A stretch of 64,000 nucleotides of DNA from positions 4,240,001 to 4,304,000 of the forward strand of contig NZ_CP042467.1 in assembly GCF_007993755.1 (NCBI RefSeq), written 5' to 3'. The translations under genes and the position numbers were made by a program. This DNA is from Microvenator marinus. GTDB lineage: Bacteria > Myxococcota_A > Bradymonadia > Bradymonadales > Bradymonadaceae. The notes beneath the pieces are model-generated. The model did no database searches. It worked only from the letters and a program-made list of their open reading frames with translations, and was not told the origin of the DNA. Below are positions 26,839 through 36,977 of the stretch, piece after piece; positions within the stretch are counted from its first letter, which is position 1; every line of letters starts with the position of its first letter.

Positions 26839-27888
26839 ATGAAAAGACGATATTTCTTAGGATTTTTGGCTGCTGGACTCGTGAGCTTGAGCACAGGGGG
26901 CGTCGCTTTCGCTCAGGCCGGCCAAGCCCTTTTCGACTACCAAATCCGCAACCTCGCCCAGACCGATTCGGAATCGCCGATGCTCATCATGAGAGCAAAG
27001 GAGTACATCAAATCTGGCGAAGTCGTGATGAAGAGGAGTGACGGACAGACCCAGCGCACAAAGCTTGGAAGCCTTAAGCCTGGTCAGGAAAAGCGCGTCC
27101 CATTCAAGCAGAAGAAGGGCTCTTTCGATTATGAAATCAGCGTCACCGGCACCACAAATTTTGATCAGACCCTCGAGACCTCTTTTACAACGACCGTGCA
27201 TTATGTGGACCCTATCCAAATGACGGTGGACCGTGAGCAAGTCCGCGTGGCTGAAGGCGAGCTCATCCTTGGCGTCAATGTGCCGCTGGATAAAGTCGAG
27301 ATCGAAATCTATGACGAAAACGGTACCAAGGTTGTAGAGCGAACACAGGCTATCGGAGGCAAGGCCGGAGATATCAAGATCACCTGGCCGGCGACCAAAG
27401 CTGGCGTAGGCGGCATCAAACTCGTGGCGCACGACGTCGCAGGCTTCTGGGCAGGCGTCATCCTTGAGCCATTCTGGGTAGACATTCCACACGAAGATAT
27501 CGTCTTTGATTTTGGTAAGGACACCTGGCAGCCCTCAGAGGAGCCGAAGCTCGAAGCCACCTTAAAACGAGTACAAGAGGCGATGAGCAAACACCGGTCT
27601 AAGGGGCTCGATATGTCACTCTACGTGGCCGGATACACGGACACCGTGGGAGGGGCCGCCGACAATATCAAGCTTAGTCAGGCTCGCGCTCGCGCGATTG
27701 GAGCGTGGTTCAAAAAGAAGGGCCTCAAGATCAACGTCTTTTCCCAAGGCTTTGGAGAGTCAGTACTCGCGGTTCAAACCGCCGACAATGTTTCGGAAGA
27801 AAAGAACCGGCGCGCTCTCTTGATCCTTGGAAATGCCCCACCACCGACTTCCTCGCAAATTCCAAAGGCCAACTGGAAGAAGCTCTAA
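26839..27888 (+). CDS. OmpA-domain exported protein
   Basis: 349 residues from ATG 26839, with GAGGAAAG just upstream. Signal peptide MKRRYFLGFLAAGLVSLSTGGVAFAQA. The middle (about 30-225) is beta-rich with no named domain. The C-terminal domain (about 240-335) is OmpA-like: VFDFGKDTW, VAGYTDTVGGAADNIKLSQARARA, VFSQGFGES and EEKNRRALLIL, matching the peptidoglycan-binding family. It lacks a lipobox and is probably periplasmic, bound to the cell wall. It stands alone and converges on the glutathione transferase gene. Confidence 0.85.
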   Translation: MKRRYFLGFLAAGLVSLSTGGVAFAQAGQALFDYQIRNLAQTDSESPMLIMRAKEYIKSGEVVMKRSDGQTQRTKLGSLKPGQEKRVPFKQKKGSFDYEISVTGTTNFDQTLETSFTTTVHYVDPIQMTVDREQVRVAEGELILGVNVPLDKVEIEIYDENGTKVVERTQAIGGKAGDIKITWPATKAGVGGIKLVAHDVAGFWAGVILEPFWVDIPHEDIVFDFGKDTWQPSEEPKLEATLKRVQEAMSKHRSKGLDMSLYVAGYTDTVGGAADNIKLSQARARAIGAWFKKKGLKINVFSQGFGESVLAVQTADNVSEEKNRRALLILGNAPPPTSSQIPKANWKKL

Positions 27889-27895
27889 TTACTCG

Positions 27896-28621
27896 TTATC
27901 GGTGAGCGTCATAGGTCTTCATCACGAATTGCCCGGCGGGGTGATTTCGATATGCCTCAACCTCTTCGCGAATCTCATCGGGAAGATCCTCCACGACGGG
28001 CATGGTCCACCCATAGCCTTTAGGCAGTACTAAGGGCGCGGCGAGCGCCGCAAACGTCAGATCTGCCGCGCTGAGCTTCTCGCCCACGATATAGTCGCGC
28101 CCGTCCAAAACCTCGGCCACTTCGGCGAAGATCGCGTCGAGCTTAGCCTTCGACCTCGCCACGCCGTCCGGCGTGATATTCAACGACTTTCTCAAGCCTG
28201 CTGCCGCCAACGGATACGATACCTGCAACGAGCGGCTCTCCCACGTCTTAGCTTTGCCGTGCATCATCGTCATCACCAAGTCTTTGTGCGGCAGCATCCA
28301 GCCATAGGCGAGTCGCCGCGCATGCGGGCCTACGATCTGGTCAAACTTCTCTTCCCACTCAAGCGCGGCTTCGTGCTCGTACGGGTCCCACGTCGAAGCA
28401 GGGTGTGCGCCAATCCATTTGAGAATCTCAGTCGAGTCGCCAATCACGCGCTCGGCCACAAGCACTGGGACCGTTCGCCCGGCGCCCACGGACTTGACGT
28501 AGGGGATGTGGAAAATCGGAGCGTGCGCATCTTCCGTGAAATCGAGACCCGCCAAGTCAAGCGCCCATCGCGCTTTTTCGCAGTAGTGAGAGACCCCGAT
28601 CGTAATCAATTTGATGTGCAT
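27896..28621 (-). CDS. Glutathione S-transferase family protein
   Basis: 241 residues from ATG 28621. The N-terminal thioredoxin-like domain begins IKLITIGVSHYCEKARWALDLAGLDF, where SHYCEKARW matches the GST active-site helix start, and it includes GRTVPVLV (cis-Pro) and IGDSTEILKWI (the Glu/Ser glutathione-binding pair). The C-terminal helical domain has DYIVGEKLSAADLTFAALAAPL, the GST N-capping/hydrophobic-staple motif. It probably conjugates or reduces xenobiotics or lipid peroxides; no specific substrate is indicated. It is divergent from the deacetylase gene, with 61 bases between the starts. Confidence 0.9.
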   Translation of the reverse strand: MHIKLITIGVSHYCEKARWALDLAGLDFTEDAHAPIFHIPYVKSVGAGRTVPVLVAERVIGDSTEILKWIGAHPASTWDPYEHEAALEWEEKFDQIVGPHARRLAYGWMLPHKDLVMTMMHGKAKTWESRSLQVSYPLAAAGLRKSLNITPDGVARSKAKLDAIFAEVAEVLDGRDYIVGEKLSAADLTFAALAAPLVLPKGYGWTMPVVEDLPDEIREEVEAYRNHPAGQFVMKTYDAHR

Positions 28622-28682
28622 GTTTGCTCCGGCTTCGTTCGTGGAATCGCTCGTGATATGGTCCAAGGCCTTGGAGCACTTT

Positions 28683-29624
28683 ATGTCAAACGACGTGCAG
28701 ATTGCCAGCATCAGCGTAGATCTCGACTCGATGGCTTGTTATCGGGAGATCCACGGCCTGGACGCGGCCAAAGTTGAAGGGGCGGACGCCGCCTACGCGG
28801 TGGGTGTGGATCGTCTTTTGGGCTTTCTCGACGAGCTTGGTCTAAAGTCCACCCTCTTTGTGGTGGGTAAAGACGCAGAAAACCCCGCGCACCATGGCTT
28901 GCTCAAGGATGCCTCGACTGCTGGACACGAGCTTGCGAACCATTCCTGGGCTCATGATTACGCCATGCGCAAGTTCTCCGAAGTGGCGCTCATCGCCGAT
29001 TTCGAGCGCGCCGAAGAAGTGCTTGTGGAGATTAGCGGTCAAAAGCCGCGTGGGTTTCGAACACCTGGCTATAACGTCGACTCGAGGTTGATTAATATCT
29101 GCGAGCGGCGAGGCTACGCGTACGATTCTTCTGTGTTTCCATGCCCGTCGTATTACACGGCTAAGGGGGCTGTGATGGGCTGGCTCAAAGTGCGGGGCCG
29201 CCCGAGCCGTAGCTCGATGACCCGCGCAGAGGCCTTGATCGCTCCGATTCACCCCTACCATCCGGACCCGCAGAAGTTTTGGCGGCGTGGCAACTCAAAG
29301 ATCGTCGAAGTCCCAATGGCAGTCACGCCGGGGACTCGCCTGCCCATCATTGGCACGAGCTTGCACCTTCTGAAGGCCAAGGGATTTGATATCGCATACG
29401 CCATGATGCGGCGCACAAATCCTTTTCTGAACCTAGAGTTCCACGCGATCGACTTCATGGACGACTCCGACCCTGGCGTAGAGTTTTTGCGTCCACATCA
29501 ACCTGATTTGCAGGTCCCGTGGGCAGAGAAGAAGGCCCTCTACAGGCACGTGTTCAGCCGAGTAAACGAGGATTACGACTTCGATACACTCATCAATCTG
29601 GCGCGCGCAGCGAGAGAGAAATGA
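28683..29624 (+). CDS. Polysaccharide deacetylase (NodB-type)
   Basis: 313 residues from ATG 28683. NodB-homology motifs are SVDLDS (catalytic and metal Asp 13/15), HELANHSWAHDY (metal His 87 and 91), FRTPGYNVD (motif 3), and a C-terminal LEFHAIDFMDD carrying the catalytic-base His. No signal peptide is visible, so it may act in the cytoplasm or at the inner face, as PuuE/HpnK-like or glycan-precursor deacetylases do. Its stop overlaps the next ATG by 4 bases. Confidence 0.9.
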   Translation: MSNDVQIASISVDLDSMACYREIHGLDAAKVEGADAAYAVGVDRLLGFLDELGLKSTLFVVGKDAENPAHHGLLKDASTAGHELANHSWAHDYAMRKFSEVALIADFERAEEVLVEISGQKPRGFRTPGYNVDSRLINICERRGYAYDSSVFPCPSYYTAKGAVMGWLKVRGRPSRSSMTRAEALIAPIHPYHPDPQKFWRRGNSKIVEVPMAVTPGTRLPIIGTSLHLLKAKGFDIAYAMMRRTNPFLNLEFHAIDFMDDSDPGVEFLRPHQPDLQVPWAEKKALYRHVFSRVNEDYDFDTLINLARAAREK

Positions 29625-30421
29625 GGTGGGTTTTAGGTCTGGTTCTGATGACGCTGGCCCAGCCGGTATGGGCTGAAAGTCCACGAGACGCTTTTGCGTT
29701 GGAAGCGCCTGAGATTATCCCACCACTTCTCGACTCGTGGACGTTTAGGGCGGGTGCAACCCTCTCGGGACTCTTCAACTCCAACCAGGGCCGGCCATTT
29801 GTCTATTTTGACTTCGGTCTGAGGCTCAAGAACGACGTCGCCTTTGTAGATATCCACGCGCCAGTTGTACCATTTGGGTTCGATATGCTCTTCTACGCGA
29901 TTCGTGAAGCCCTCGACATTCCTGGCTCAGAGGACTTCGCTCGTGCGATCAACGAAGAGTTCAATATGGTCTACTTCGAGCCACTGAGCTTGAAGTTGGG
30001 GCGTACATTTGTGTCTGGTTCAGACAGGTTTTCCCTCGGCCTTGTGGCAGCGGCGGAATTTGTCTTCTTTCAGGCGCTCATCAGTCAGGTCGATCCAGAA
30101 GAATTCAGAGGAATCGACGACCGATTTGCGGTGGATCCACTTATCGTTTTAGTGGGCGGTTTTGTGAGCTGGGGTCAGGCCTTTGATAACCACCGAGGCG
30201 CATTTAATATCGCCGTTGGTGGCGGTCCCGACGTCTTTACTTTTGACGCAGAGTACCAACCGAATTCAGGTGCCGTCATCTTTCTTGACTCCGAAGTAGC
30301 CTACCAGTTTACCTACGGTGTGGGTGGTTATATCCGCACACGACTTGCCACTTACACCCACCTCATCGACCCACTCACAGTCACACTCGTCGTCAACTTC
30401 GGCCTCCTCTTTAGGCCTTGA
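29621..30421 (+). CDS. Exported beta-rich protein, putative outer-membrane protein
   Basis: 266 residues from ATG 29621, which overlaps the deacetylase stop (ATGA). Signal peptide MRWVLGLVLMTLAQPVWAES. The remainder alternates hydrophobic and polar residues (FVYFDFGLRLKNDVAFVDI, LSLKLGRTFVSGSDRFSLGLV, YTHLIDPLTVTLVVNFGLLF) and ends near an aromatic residue, in the manner of outer-membrane barrels. No family recognised. Coupling to the deacetylase suggests an envelope-glycan role (weak inference). Confidence 0.72.
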   Translation: MRWVLGLVLMTLAQPVWAESPRDAFALEAPEIIPPLLDSWTFRAGATLSGLFNSNQGRPFVYFDFGLRLKNDVAFVDIHAPVVPFGFDMLFYAIREALDIPGSEDFARAINEEFNMVYFEPLSLKLGRTFVSGSDRFSLGLVAAAEFVFFQALISQVDPEEFRGIDDRFAVDPLIVLVGGFVSWGQAFDNHRGAFNIAVGGGPDVFTFDAEYQPNSGAVIFLDSEVAYQFTYGVGGYIRTRLATYTHLIDPLTVTLVVNFGLLFRP

Positions 30422-30512
30422 TGACTTGTCTTGAAGTTCAGACATAAAACGTCTACGGTCCGTTAAACACAGATGCCCAGATGGGCGGGTAGAATACAAA
30501 CTGAGGACGGTT

Positions 30513-33500
30513 ATGCGTTTGAGTCTCTGGAGTCTCATTGGAGCGATTACTTTGTTCTCCGCCGCGTGCGGAGGATGTGATGATGATGAGGGTGAATCGC
30601 CCGAAGAAGTCGCCTTTTCGGAGGTGATATTTGAAACCTGCGGTAACGGAATCGACGACGACGAAAACGGTCTGACCGATTGCGAAGAAAGGATCTGTCA
30701 ACGGCATGAATCATGCCGTTTTGAGCCGGCCGACCCATCGAGTTTGGCTGGGCCAGTTGGAGTAGCCGAGGTTTCAAACTTCTACGAATCGGTGAAGTTT
30801 CTCGTTGAAGGGGAAAACTCGGTCGTCAAAGGGGTAGACCTCGATAGACTGAACAAATCGGACGTCTCGGTTGTCCGAGCCCAAATCTTGGACCGCGAGT
30901 TTCAACCGCTTCAAGGTGTACGTGCAAGGATCCCGGGAAAAACCCAGTACGGCTACACGTTCTCGAGGCCTGACGGTTGGGTCGACTTCGTGATCAATGC
31001 CTCCGAAGGCGAGACGGTCATCCGGTTTGAAGACGACAACGTTCTTGGCGTGGATGCTGAGGTTGAGGCCCAATCCAATGCGTTCTCGAATGGCAGAACG
31101 GTCGTCGCTACGCCACAAGATTCGGTGGTCACACGAGTTCGAGCGGGCGAGGCTGCTCTAATAGACTCTACGCCTGTCTCGGATGATGATGGAGCACGTA
31201 CCTCGCGCGCTTTCGTTCAAGAGGGAACCAAAGCCCGCGTCCGGCTTGCGGATGGTCGAATAGCCGTTCTCGACGAATTCAACGTGCGGGCCACCGAGTA
31301 TACGGTGGGCGAGTCTGGCCCAGCTGCGATGCCCGGCCTGCTTCCTGAGGAAACGGGATACACCTATGCCGTTGAAATGAGCATCGATGAGCTCCGTGAC
31401 GTGGAGATTGATACGGTTGAGTTCGACAAGCCCGTCTCGCTCTACGTGGATAACTTCCTCGGGTTTCCGGTGGGCTCCGTCGTGCCTTCTGGGACCTACG
31501 ATCGGCAACAAACCAACTCGTGGGTGCCCAACGACAACGGTGTGGTCGTGGCCATCGTAGACGGTGGTTTTGACGTAGACGGTGACGGTTCGAAAGACTC
31601 CGGTGAAGCACTCAGCGCGCTCGGAATCACTGGGGAAGAGGTTCGTTCAGTGGTAGGCGCATACGGCGACGGGACTGAGCTCTGGCGCGCTCCGGTAGTG
31701 CACTTTAGTCCGCACGACCTAAACTGGCCCACCGAGTTTCCGCCTGACGCAATTCCCCTAGACCCTGACGAAATCCCAGACTTTCCGCCTGAGCCCGAGC
31801 AGGACCCGTGCGAACAAAGTGGCTCCATCATCGAATGCGAAAACCGTGTGGTTGCGCACGCTTTGCCGGTGCCTGGAACAAATTTTTCGCTTTGGTATCG
31901 AAGTGACCGAGTCCCCGGCCGTGGTCGAAGTCTCGTCGTTAGGCTCTCGGGTGATTCCGTGCCGAACTCTCTCAAGCGAATCGAAGCCAAAGTCATGGTT
32001 GCCGGCCGCGAATTCACGCATCAGGTCGACCCAGGACCCAACCTCGATTGGACCTTCGATTGGGATGGCACCAATGCGTACGGTCAGACTGTGGCACGCG
32101 AAGTGCCGGTCCGTGTGCAGGTCGACTATATCTACGACGTGAGCTACGTGATTCCGGCCAACTCTGAGCAGGCGTTTGGGGTCCCCGGACAGACACTTCA
32201 GGAGTTGCGTGAAGCGAGAATTGAGCGAGCCTATTCACAGGTTTTTCGGGGAAGGCTCGGGTCCTACGACAACCGTACAGCTTTCGGAATGGCTGGGTGG
32301 GCGCTTGATGTCCAGAGTTTCTACAATGGAAATGACCGTTCGTTGATCCTGCCTGATCGACCCGCTCAGAAAGGAGCTGCAAACGTTTCAAATCTCATCC
32401 GCACGTTCACGACGTGGAGTGCCGAAGAAGGGCCAGCATTCGATATGTTCCCGTTGTCCGATGGACGGGTCGCACTTGTGACAGGACTGGCTCTCGGACT
32501 GAGGAAGGTCTACGTCATGAACACTTCCGGAGACGTTGAGGAAGTCGGTGGGAGTCTGATGGGCGACGGTGAGTTCTTGGACGAATGCTTTTTGGGGCAG
32601 TCGGACTGTGGCGTCGGAGGCGATCCCGATCGTTGGAAGTTTGTTGGTACGGTAGACGCAGGGCCAGACGATTCCCTGTATTTCATCAACAGTGGGTGTA
32701 TCCGTAGGCTTGATATCGATGGCGGGGTTTATGAAGAATACGCTGGTAGCTGTGGTGGAGATTACGACAACTATCTGGAGGGATTCAGTATTGCGGTATG
32801 TAGTCACGGTCTCTTCATCGGAGGCTCCGAAGAGATTTTCCGTGTGGAGCCCAGTGGGGCAGCAACGGTGGTGGCTGGCAGGCCTGAGAACGGTAGTGAG
32901 GAATATGATCCCGCGAGTGTCTCCGGAGCCGTAGCGACCGAGGTCTATCTGGGCGGAATCGGCCAGATGGCATGCGGAAGAGATGGAAATCTCTTCTGGA
33001 TAGACGGGGTGGGCTCCATCATCGAGCTAACCTCCGATGGACGACTTGAAGTTGAATGGGCAAACGATGGAAACGCGATCGGACTGCTTCAACTCGAGGC
33101 ATCGGCCGAGGGTGGTCCGCTCGCCGTAGGCCGCGAACAAGATACTGTACGCCTGTGGAAAGCCGATGACGGAGCGCTGAACCTCATCGCAGGGTCGCTC
33201 ATAATTGATTTAGTAGGGCTTTCGAATGAAGAGCAAGAACGGCGTCAAAACGCAGATAACATCCCCGCTGTGGATGTCTTCTTCGCGACATTATACGCCG
33301 TTGCCCAATTCGACGACGGCAGAATCATTGTGCAGGATACGTCGGCGAACGCTTCGCAAGCAGGTGACAGATATCGGATAATCTCGAGCTCGACTCCAGG
33401 GCTCGATGCCTCCGGTATTCGACTCATCGATCCCGACGGCAGTGTGCTGACCTCTTTCGATACCTCAGGTCGGCCGCTGAAGATGATCAACGTGCGCACG

Positions 33501-36482
33501 GGCGTGGAAGTGCTCACGTTTGAGTACGATGAAGCTGGACTCCTTACGGCACTCGTCAATCCGCTTGGGGAGCGGGTCACGATTGAACGCGACGCCAATG
33601 GGGCACCACGTGCCATTGAGGGATACTATGGCGTAAGGACCGACCTCGACGTCGATGAGGCCGGATTCCTGACCGGTCTGACGTACGCGGATGGTTCAAC
33701 GCGTGTGTTCGAGACCGACGAAAACGGTCTTATTACGGCCTATGTAGACGGCCGCGGGCAACGCACGGAGTACGAGTTTTCGGCAGATGGTGGGCTCGCT
33801 CGCGTGGACCATCCGGACGGCAGTTGGAAGACCTTTGAGGCTGATCGAAGCACCGTAACCATGGAGGCGTCCGATGGGCGCAGCATGGTCTATGCACGCG
33901 GAGATTCAGGTTTCACAGCACGCCAAACCACAGATGCAGCGGGCCGAACGTGGCAGCGGACTCGAACCGTGGATGGCATCACCACCACGCTTCGCCCTGA
34001 CGGTGTGGTGACACGAACCTCGCGGTCGGACGACCCTCGATTTGGTGGGCAAGCGCGATACACATCGAGCATGGAAACTGAGCAACCCAACGGGCTTGTT
34101 AGCCGGACGCTCGTTGAGCGGCAGGCCGACTACAATCCTGAGGACCTACTCGATGTTGAGCAAACCCGCGACCTACTCACGGTCAACGATAAAACTTGGG
34201 AATCGGTCTACGACACGGCTTCGCGAACGTTGACGATGACAAGCCCCGAGGGCCGGACACAAACCGCGGTTTTCGACGAGTTCGGTCGCGTGATTCGTGC
34301 ACAAGCTGGCACCCTCGATCCCGTGGAATACACGTATGACGGAAGCCTGAAGTCCACGATGACCTGGGGAGAGTTCGAGACGAGCGCGACTTATAATGGG
34401 TCTGGTTTCTTGACGCGTTTTGAGCGCAAAGATGGTCAGGGGTTGGACCTTGAGCGTGATGCTATTGGGCGCGTCGTGAACTCAACCACGGCAAGTTCAG
34501 ATTATGATTTCAACTTTGACGGCCAGGGCAATATGACTTCAATCAGTACGCCAAGTCCATGGATTGCCAATGAGTTTGATCCCATGAACCGTCTATCGTC
34601 CATGAGCTGGGCGGATGGCACCGAGTTCACCTTTGATTGGGGTATGGATTCGAGACTTGTCTCGGCCACGGCGCCCGGTGTCACCCCGATAACCACCGTC
34701 TACGATGCGGCCGGGAGAATTGAAGAGGCCTCGAGTGGCACCAGTCAGATGAGCTTTGTCTACGATCAGGAAACGGGGCACATACTGAGCACGACGGCTG
34801 ATAATGTCGCGCAGACCTTTGGGTATAACGGGTCCTTGCGAACGCGTTTTGAGACCAGTATCGGAGCCTTGAGCGCAAGCATCGAGCGTGATTTTGACGC
34901 TGACTTCCGGGTGAGCCGAAGAACCATTGGAGGTCAGGTTGTTGACCATGCCTTTGACGACGATGGACTCCTGGTGGAGGCTGGCGACTTGCAACTCACG
35001 TGGGCGTCCGATGTGGCGTTTCTAGAGTCCACCGAAGTGGCCGGAGTTACTAAGTCGATTACCTACACATCCACTGGGCTTCCAGAGTCTGTGACATGGC
35101 TGCGTGGAGGAACGGTGCTCTTCGAAGAGGTCTTGGAGTTCGATAGCGCCCTGAGAGTTCAATCCCATTCGGTGCTCGCCGGCCCGGGAACGGGAACCCA
35201 TGAATACACCTACGACGGCGCCGGAAGACTCACCGATTGGGCAGAAGGAGGAACCTCGCAGGCCAGCTACACCTACGATGAGCGTGGAAACAGGCTGAGC
35301 GCGAACGGCGAGGCGCAAACCTACGACGCGGCTGGCCGCCTTCAAAGTGTCGGTGCCGTTACTTATAATTTTGACGCTGCTGGTCGTCTGCAGTCCCGAA
35401 ATGGTGGTGGCATCAACCAAACCTTTGAGTTCGATGGGTTGAACCGTATGACGGGAGTCATGGACTCAGGCGTAGATTATCAGTACAACTACGACACCGT
35501 GGGACGCCTGGTCTCAAGGTCCACAAACGGTGTGGTGGACTTCGTGTATCTTTACGATGACTCCAACCGGCCGCGTGCTGAGGTCGACTCAAACGGAGAT
35601 GTTGAGTCGGTCTTCGTTTATGGAGAACGAGAGTCCACTCCCGCCTATATGGTGCGAAACGGTCAAACTTACGTCTTTGTGACGGACTACCTTGGAAGCG
35701 TACGCCGGGTGGTGGATGAGTCGGGAACGGTGGTTCAAGAACTGACATACGACCCATGGGGCCGTGTGCTCAGCGATACCAATCCAGGGTTTCAGCCTTT
35801 CGGGTTCGCCTCGGGCCTGACTGATCCGGATACAGGTTTGGTAACTTTTGGCGTTCGCCACTACGATCCACTGTCTGGGCGATGGATTTCACCGGATCCT
35901 TTGGCCGTTGGTGGAGGAATCCATCCATGGGTTTACGCTGCCAACGCGCCAACTTCCTTTGTTGATTCAAACGGTGAAAATCCGTTTCTCGTCGTTCCCA
36001 TTCTGGTTGGTGGCGGAGCTGCCGTAACGATGTATCTACTCGGTGTTCAGTCAACCGCATATTCTGCGGCTAGCGATGCGGTTCAAACTGGGAATAACGC
36101 CGGAGGAGGAGATGGACCTGTGGATGCTCTAAGGCATTGCACCATGAATTGTCGCATGACGAGAGTTCACGGGAGAACTATCGCAAGGTTGGCGTCTTGG
36201 TATCACGAATCTCCACTCGACGCGCCTGCCGATAATGTAGGTACACCTTCGAATCTTATGGACGAAAAGAACAATCAATGTGGTCGGGACCTTGTGGATA
36301 AGATCCCGAGCGACCAGTCCTGTCTAAATGCTTGCGAAAAGGCACTTCTGGATGGAACACTAGATATACTACCGCCCGATAAATGGTCCAATCGGAGTGC
36401 GACTCAACAAGAAATGGAAGCTGAGTGGACGCAATGGAAAAAGGATGGGCCACGCTCGAAGAGGTACGGGCCTTGGTGGTGA
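30513..36482 (+). CDS. RHS/YD-repeat lipoprotein with toxin-like C-terminal tail
   Basis: 1989 residues. Lipoprotein signal MRLSLWSLIGAITLFSAAC (Cys 19), then the surface-protein motif CGNGIDDDENGLTDC (43-57). A region of about 570 residues with carboxypeptidase-regulatory-like parts follows, then a propeller-like segment (about 640-960), then an RHS/YD-repeat shell (about 1000-1760) with motifs such as YTYDGAGRL and YDAAGRLQS. The RHS core ends with FGVRHYDPLSGRWISPDPL near 1780-1800. The last 160 residues are unlike the shell: a hydrophobic stretch, then DALRHCTMNCRMTRVHG, WYHESP and MDEKNNQCGRD with several Cys. This is the usual place of a polymorphic-toxin warhead. A lipid anchor on an RHS protein is unusual. 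A small gene follows six bases later. Confidence 0.88.
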   Translation: MRLSLWSLIGAITLFSAACGGCDDDEGESPEEVAFSEVIFETCGNGIDDDENGLTDCEERICQRHESCRFEPADPSSLAGPVGVAEVSNFYESVKFLVEGENSVVKGVDLDRLNKSDVSVVRAQILDREFQPLQGVRARIPGKTQYGYTFSRPDGWVDFVINASEGETVIRFEDDNVLGVDAEVEAQSNAFSNGRTVVATPQDSVVTRVRAGEAALIDSTPVSDDDGARTSRAFVQEGTKARVRLADGRIAVLDEFNVRATEYTVGESGPAAMPGLLPEETGYTYAVEMSIDELRDVEIDTVEFDKPVSLYVDNFLGFPVGSVVPSGTYDRQQTNSWVPNDNGVVVAIVDGGFDVDGDGSKDSGEALSALGITGEEVRSVVGAYGDGTELWRAPVVHFSPHDLNWPTEFPPDAIPLDPDEIPDFPPEPEQDPCEQSGSIIECENRVVAHALPVPGTNFSLWYRSDRVPGRGRSLVVRLSGDSVPNSLKRIEAKVMVAGREFTHQVDPGPNLDWTFDWDGTNAYGQTVAREVPVRVQVDYIYDVSYVIPANSEQAFGVPGQTLQELREARIERAYSQVFRGRLGSYDNRTAFGMAGWALDVQSFYNGNDRSLILPDRPAQKGAANVSNLIRTFTTWSAEEGPAFDMFPLSDGRVALVTGLALGLRKVYVMNTSGDVEEVGGSLMGDGEFLDECFLGQSDCGVGGDPDRWKFVGTVDAGPDDSLYFINSGCIRRLDIDGGVYEEYAGSCGGDYDNYLEGFSIAVCSHGLFIGGSEEIFRVEPSGAATVVAGRPENGSEEYDPASVSGAVATEVYLGGIGQMACGRDGNLFWIDGVGSIIELTSDGRLEVEWANDGNAIGLLQLEASAEGGPLAVGREQDTVRLWKADDGALNLIAGSLIIDLVGLSNEEQERRQNADNIPAVDVFFATLYAVAQFDDGRIIVQDTSANASQAGDRYRIISSSTPGLDASGIRLIDPDGSVLTSFDTSGRPLKMINVRTGVEVLTFEYDEAGLLTALVNPLGERVTIERDANGAPRAIEGYYGVRTDLDVDEAGFLTGLTYADGSTRVFETDENGLITAYVDGRGQRTEYEFSADGGLARVDHPDGSWKTFEADRSTVTMEASDGRSMVYARGDSGFTARQTTDAAGRTWQRTRTVDGITTTLRPDGVVTRTSRSDDPRFGGQARYTSSMETEQPNGLVSRTLVERQADYNPEDLLDVEQTRDLLTVNDKTWESVYDTASRTLTMTSPEGRTQTAVFDEFGRVIRAQAGTLDPVEYTYDGSLKSTMTWGEFETSATYNGSGFLTRFERKDGQGLDLERDAIGRVVNSTTASSDYDFNFDGQGNMTSISTPSPWIANEFDPMNRLSSMSWADGTEFTFDWGMDSRLVSATAPGVTPITTVYDAAGRIEEASSGTSQMSFVYDQETGHILSTTADNVAQTFGYNGSLRTRFETSIGALSASIERDFDADFRVSRRTIGGQVVDHAFDDDGLLVEAGDLQLTWASDVAFLESTEVAGVTKSITYTSTGLPESVTWLRGGTVLFEEVLEFDSALRVQSHSVLAGPGTGTHEYTYDGAGRLTDWAEGGTSQASYTYDERGNRLSANGEAQTYDAAGRLQSVGAVTYNFDAAGRLQSRNGGGINQTFEFDGLNRMTGVMDSGVDYQYNYDTVGRLVSRSTNGVVDFVYLYDDSNRPRAEVDSNGDVESVFVYGERESTPAYMVRNGQTYVFVTDYLGSVRRVVDESGTVVQELTYDPWGRVLSDTNPGFQPFGFASGLTDPDTGLVTFGVRHYDPLSGRWISPDPLAVGGGIHPWVYAANAPTSFVDSNGENPFLVVPILVGGGAAVTMYLLGVQSTAYSAASDAVQTGNNAGGGDGPVDALRHCTMNCRMTRVHGRTIARLASWYHESPLDAPADNVGTPSNLMDEKNNQCGRDLVDKIPSDQSCLNACEKALLDGTLDILPPDKWSNRSATQQEMEAEWTQWKKDGPRSKRYGPWW

Positions 36483-36488
36483 ATCTTT

Positions 36489-36893
36489 ATGAACAACACC
36501 GTCCGGAACGTTTTGGGGTTTTTGAAGACGACTGGCATCGTAATCTTGATTTTCATACTCATCATTACAGTCGCGATCTTGTCTCCGTTTGCCTACCGCA
36601 TGGCAACGAACACGGACTTTGTTGCCGCTGAATGGCATGACAATAAAGAGCGGAGGTTTGACCGCTTGCCACGCGAACGTATGGCCTCCGACGTGGTGGA
36701 TTGGCTTATGGATGAGCGCCCAACCCCCGACGAGGTCTTAGATCGTCTAGGCGAGCCCCACAGGCGTTTTGAGAGCGACGAATGGCGAGGTGATTTCTCG
36801 TACTGGCTAGGAGATAGCAGCGGCTCATTGCTTACCCTGGAAATCTGGTTCCATGAAGAGAAGGTCTCGCGGGCCTCGGTCAGGCAACACTAG
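36489..36893 (+). CDS. Small membrane-anchored protein, candidate RHS immunity protein
   Basis: 134 residues. One N-terminal membrane segment (about 11-35, TTGIVILIFILIITVAILS) and a soluble domain outside the cytoplasm (RMASDVVDWLMDERPTPDEVLDRLGEPHRRF, DFSYWLGDSSGSLLTLEIWF, EEKVSRASVRQH). The order helix, LGEP turn, then paired strands resembles the BamE/SmpA-like fold. It starts six bases after the RHS gene, and the RHS tail is exported, so a membrane-anchored periplasmic immunity protein would make sense (inference). No homologue recognised with certainty. Confidence 0.7.
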   Translation: MNNTVRNVLGFLKTTGIVILIFILIITVAILSPFAYRMATNTDFVAAEWHDNKERRFDRLPRERMASDVVDWLMDERPTPDEVLDRLGEPHRRFESDEWRGDFSYWLGDSSGSLLTLEIWFHEEKVSRASVRQH

Positions 36894-36977
36894 GGCCCGC
36901 GTACGCTTTTGGTTTTGGTTTTTCGGATTTCATGACATCTTTCGCCGCCTAATTGTAGCGCGGTGAGAGGTTCCCTC

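Noticed and set aside
30422-30512. Attachment site or IS remnant before the RHS gene
   Set aside because: No repeat or tRNA end is present; only a weak GCCCA/TGGGC hairpin.
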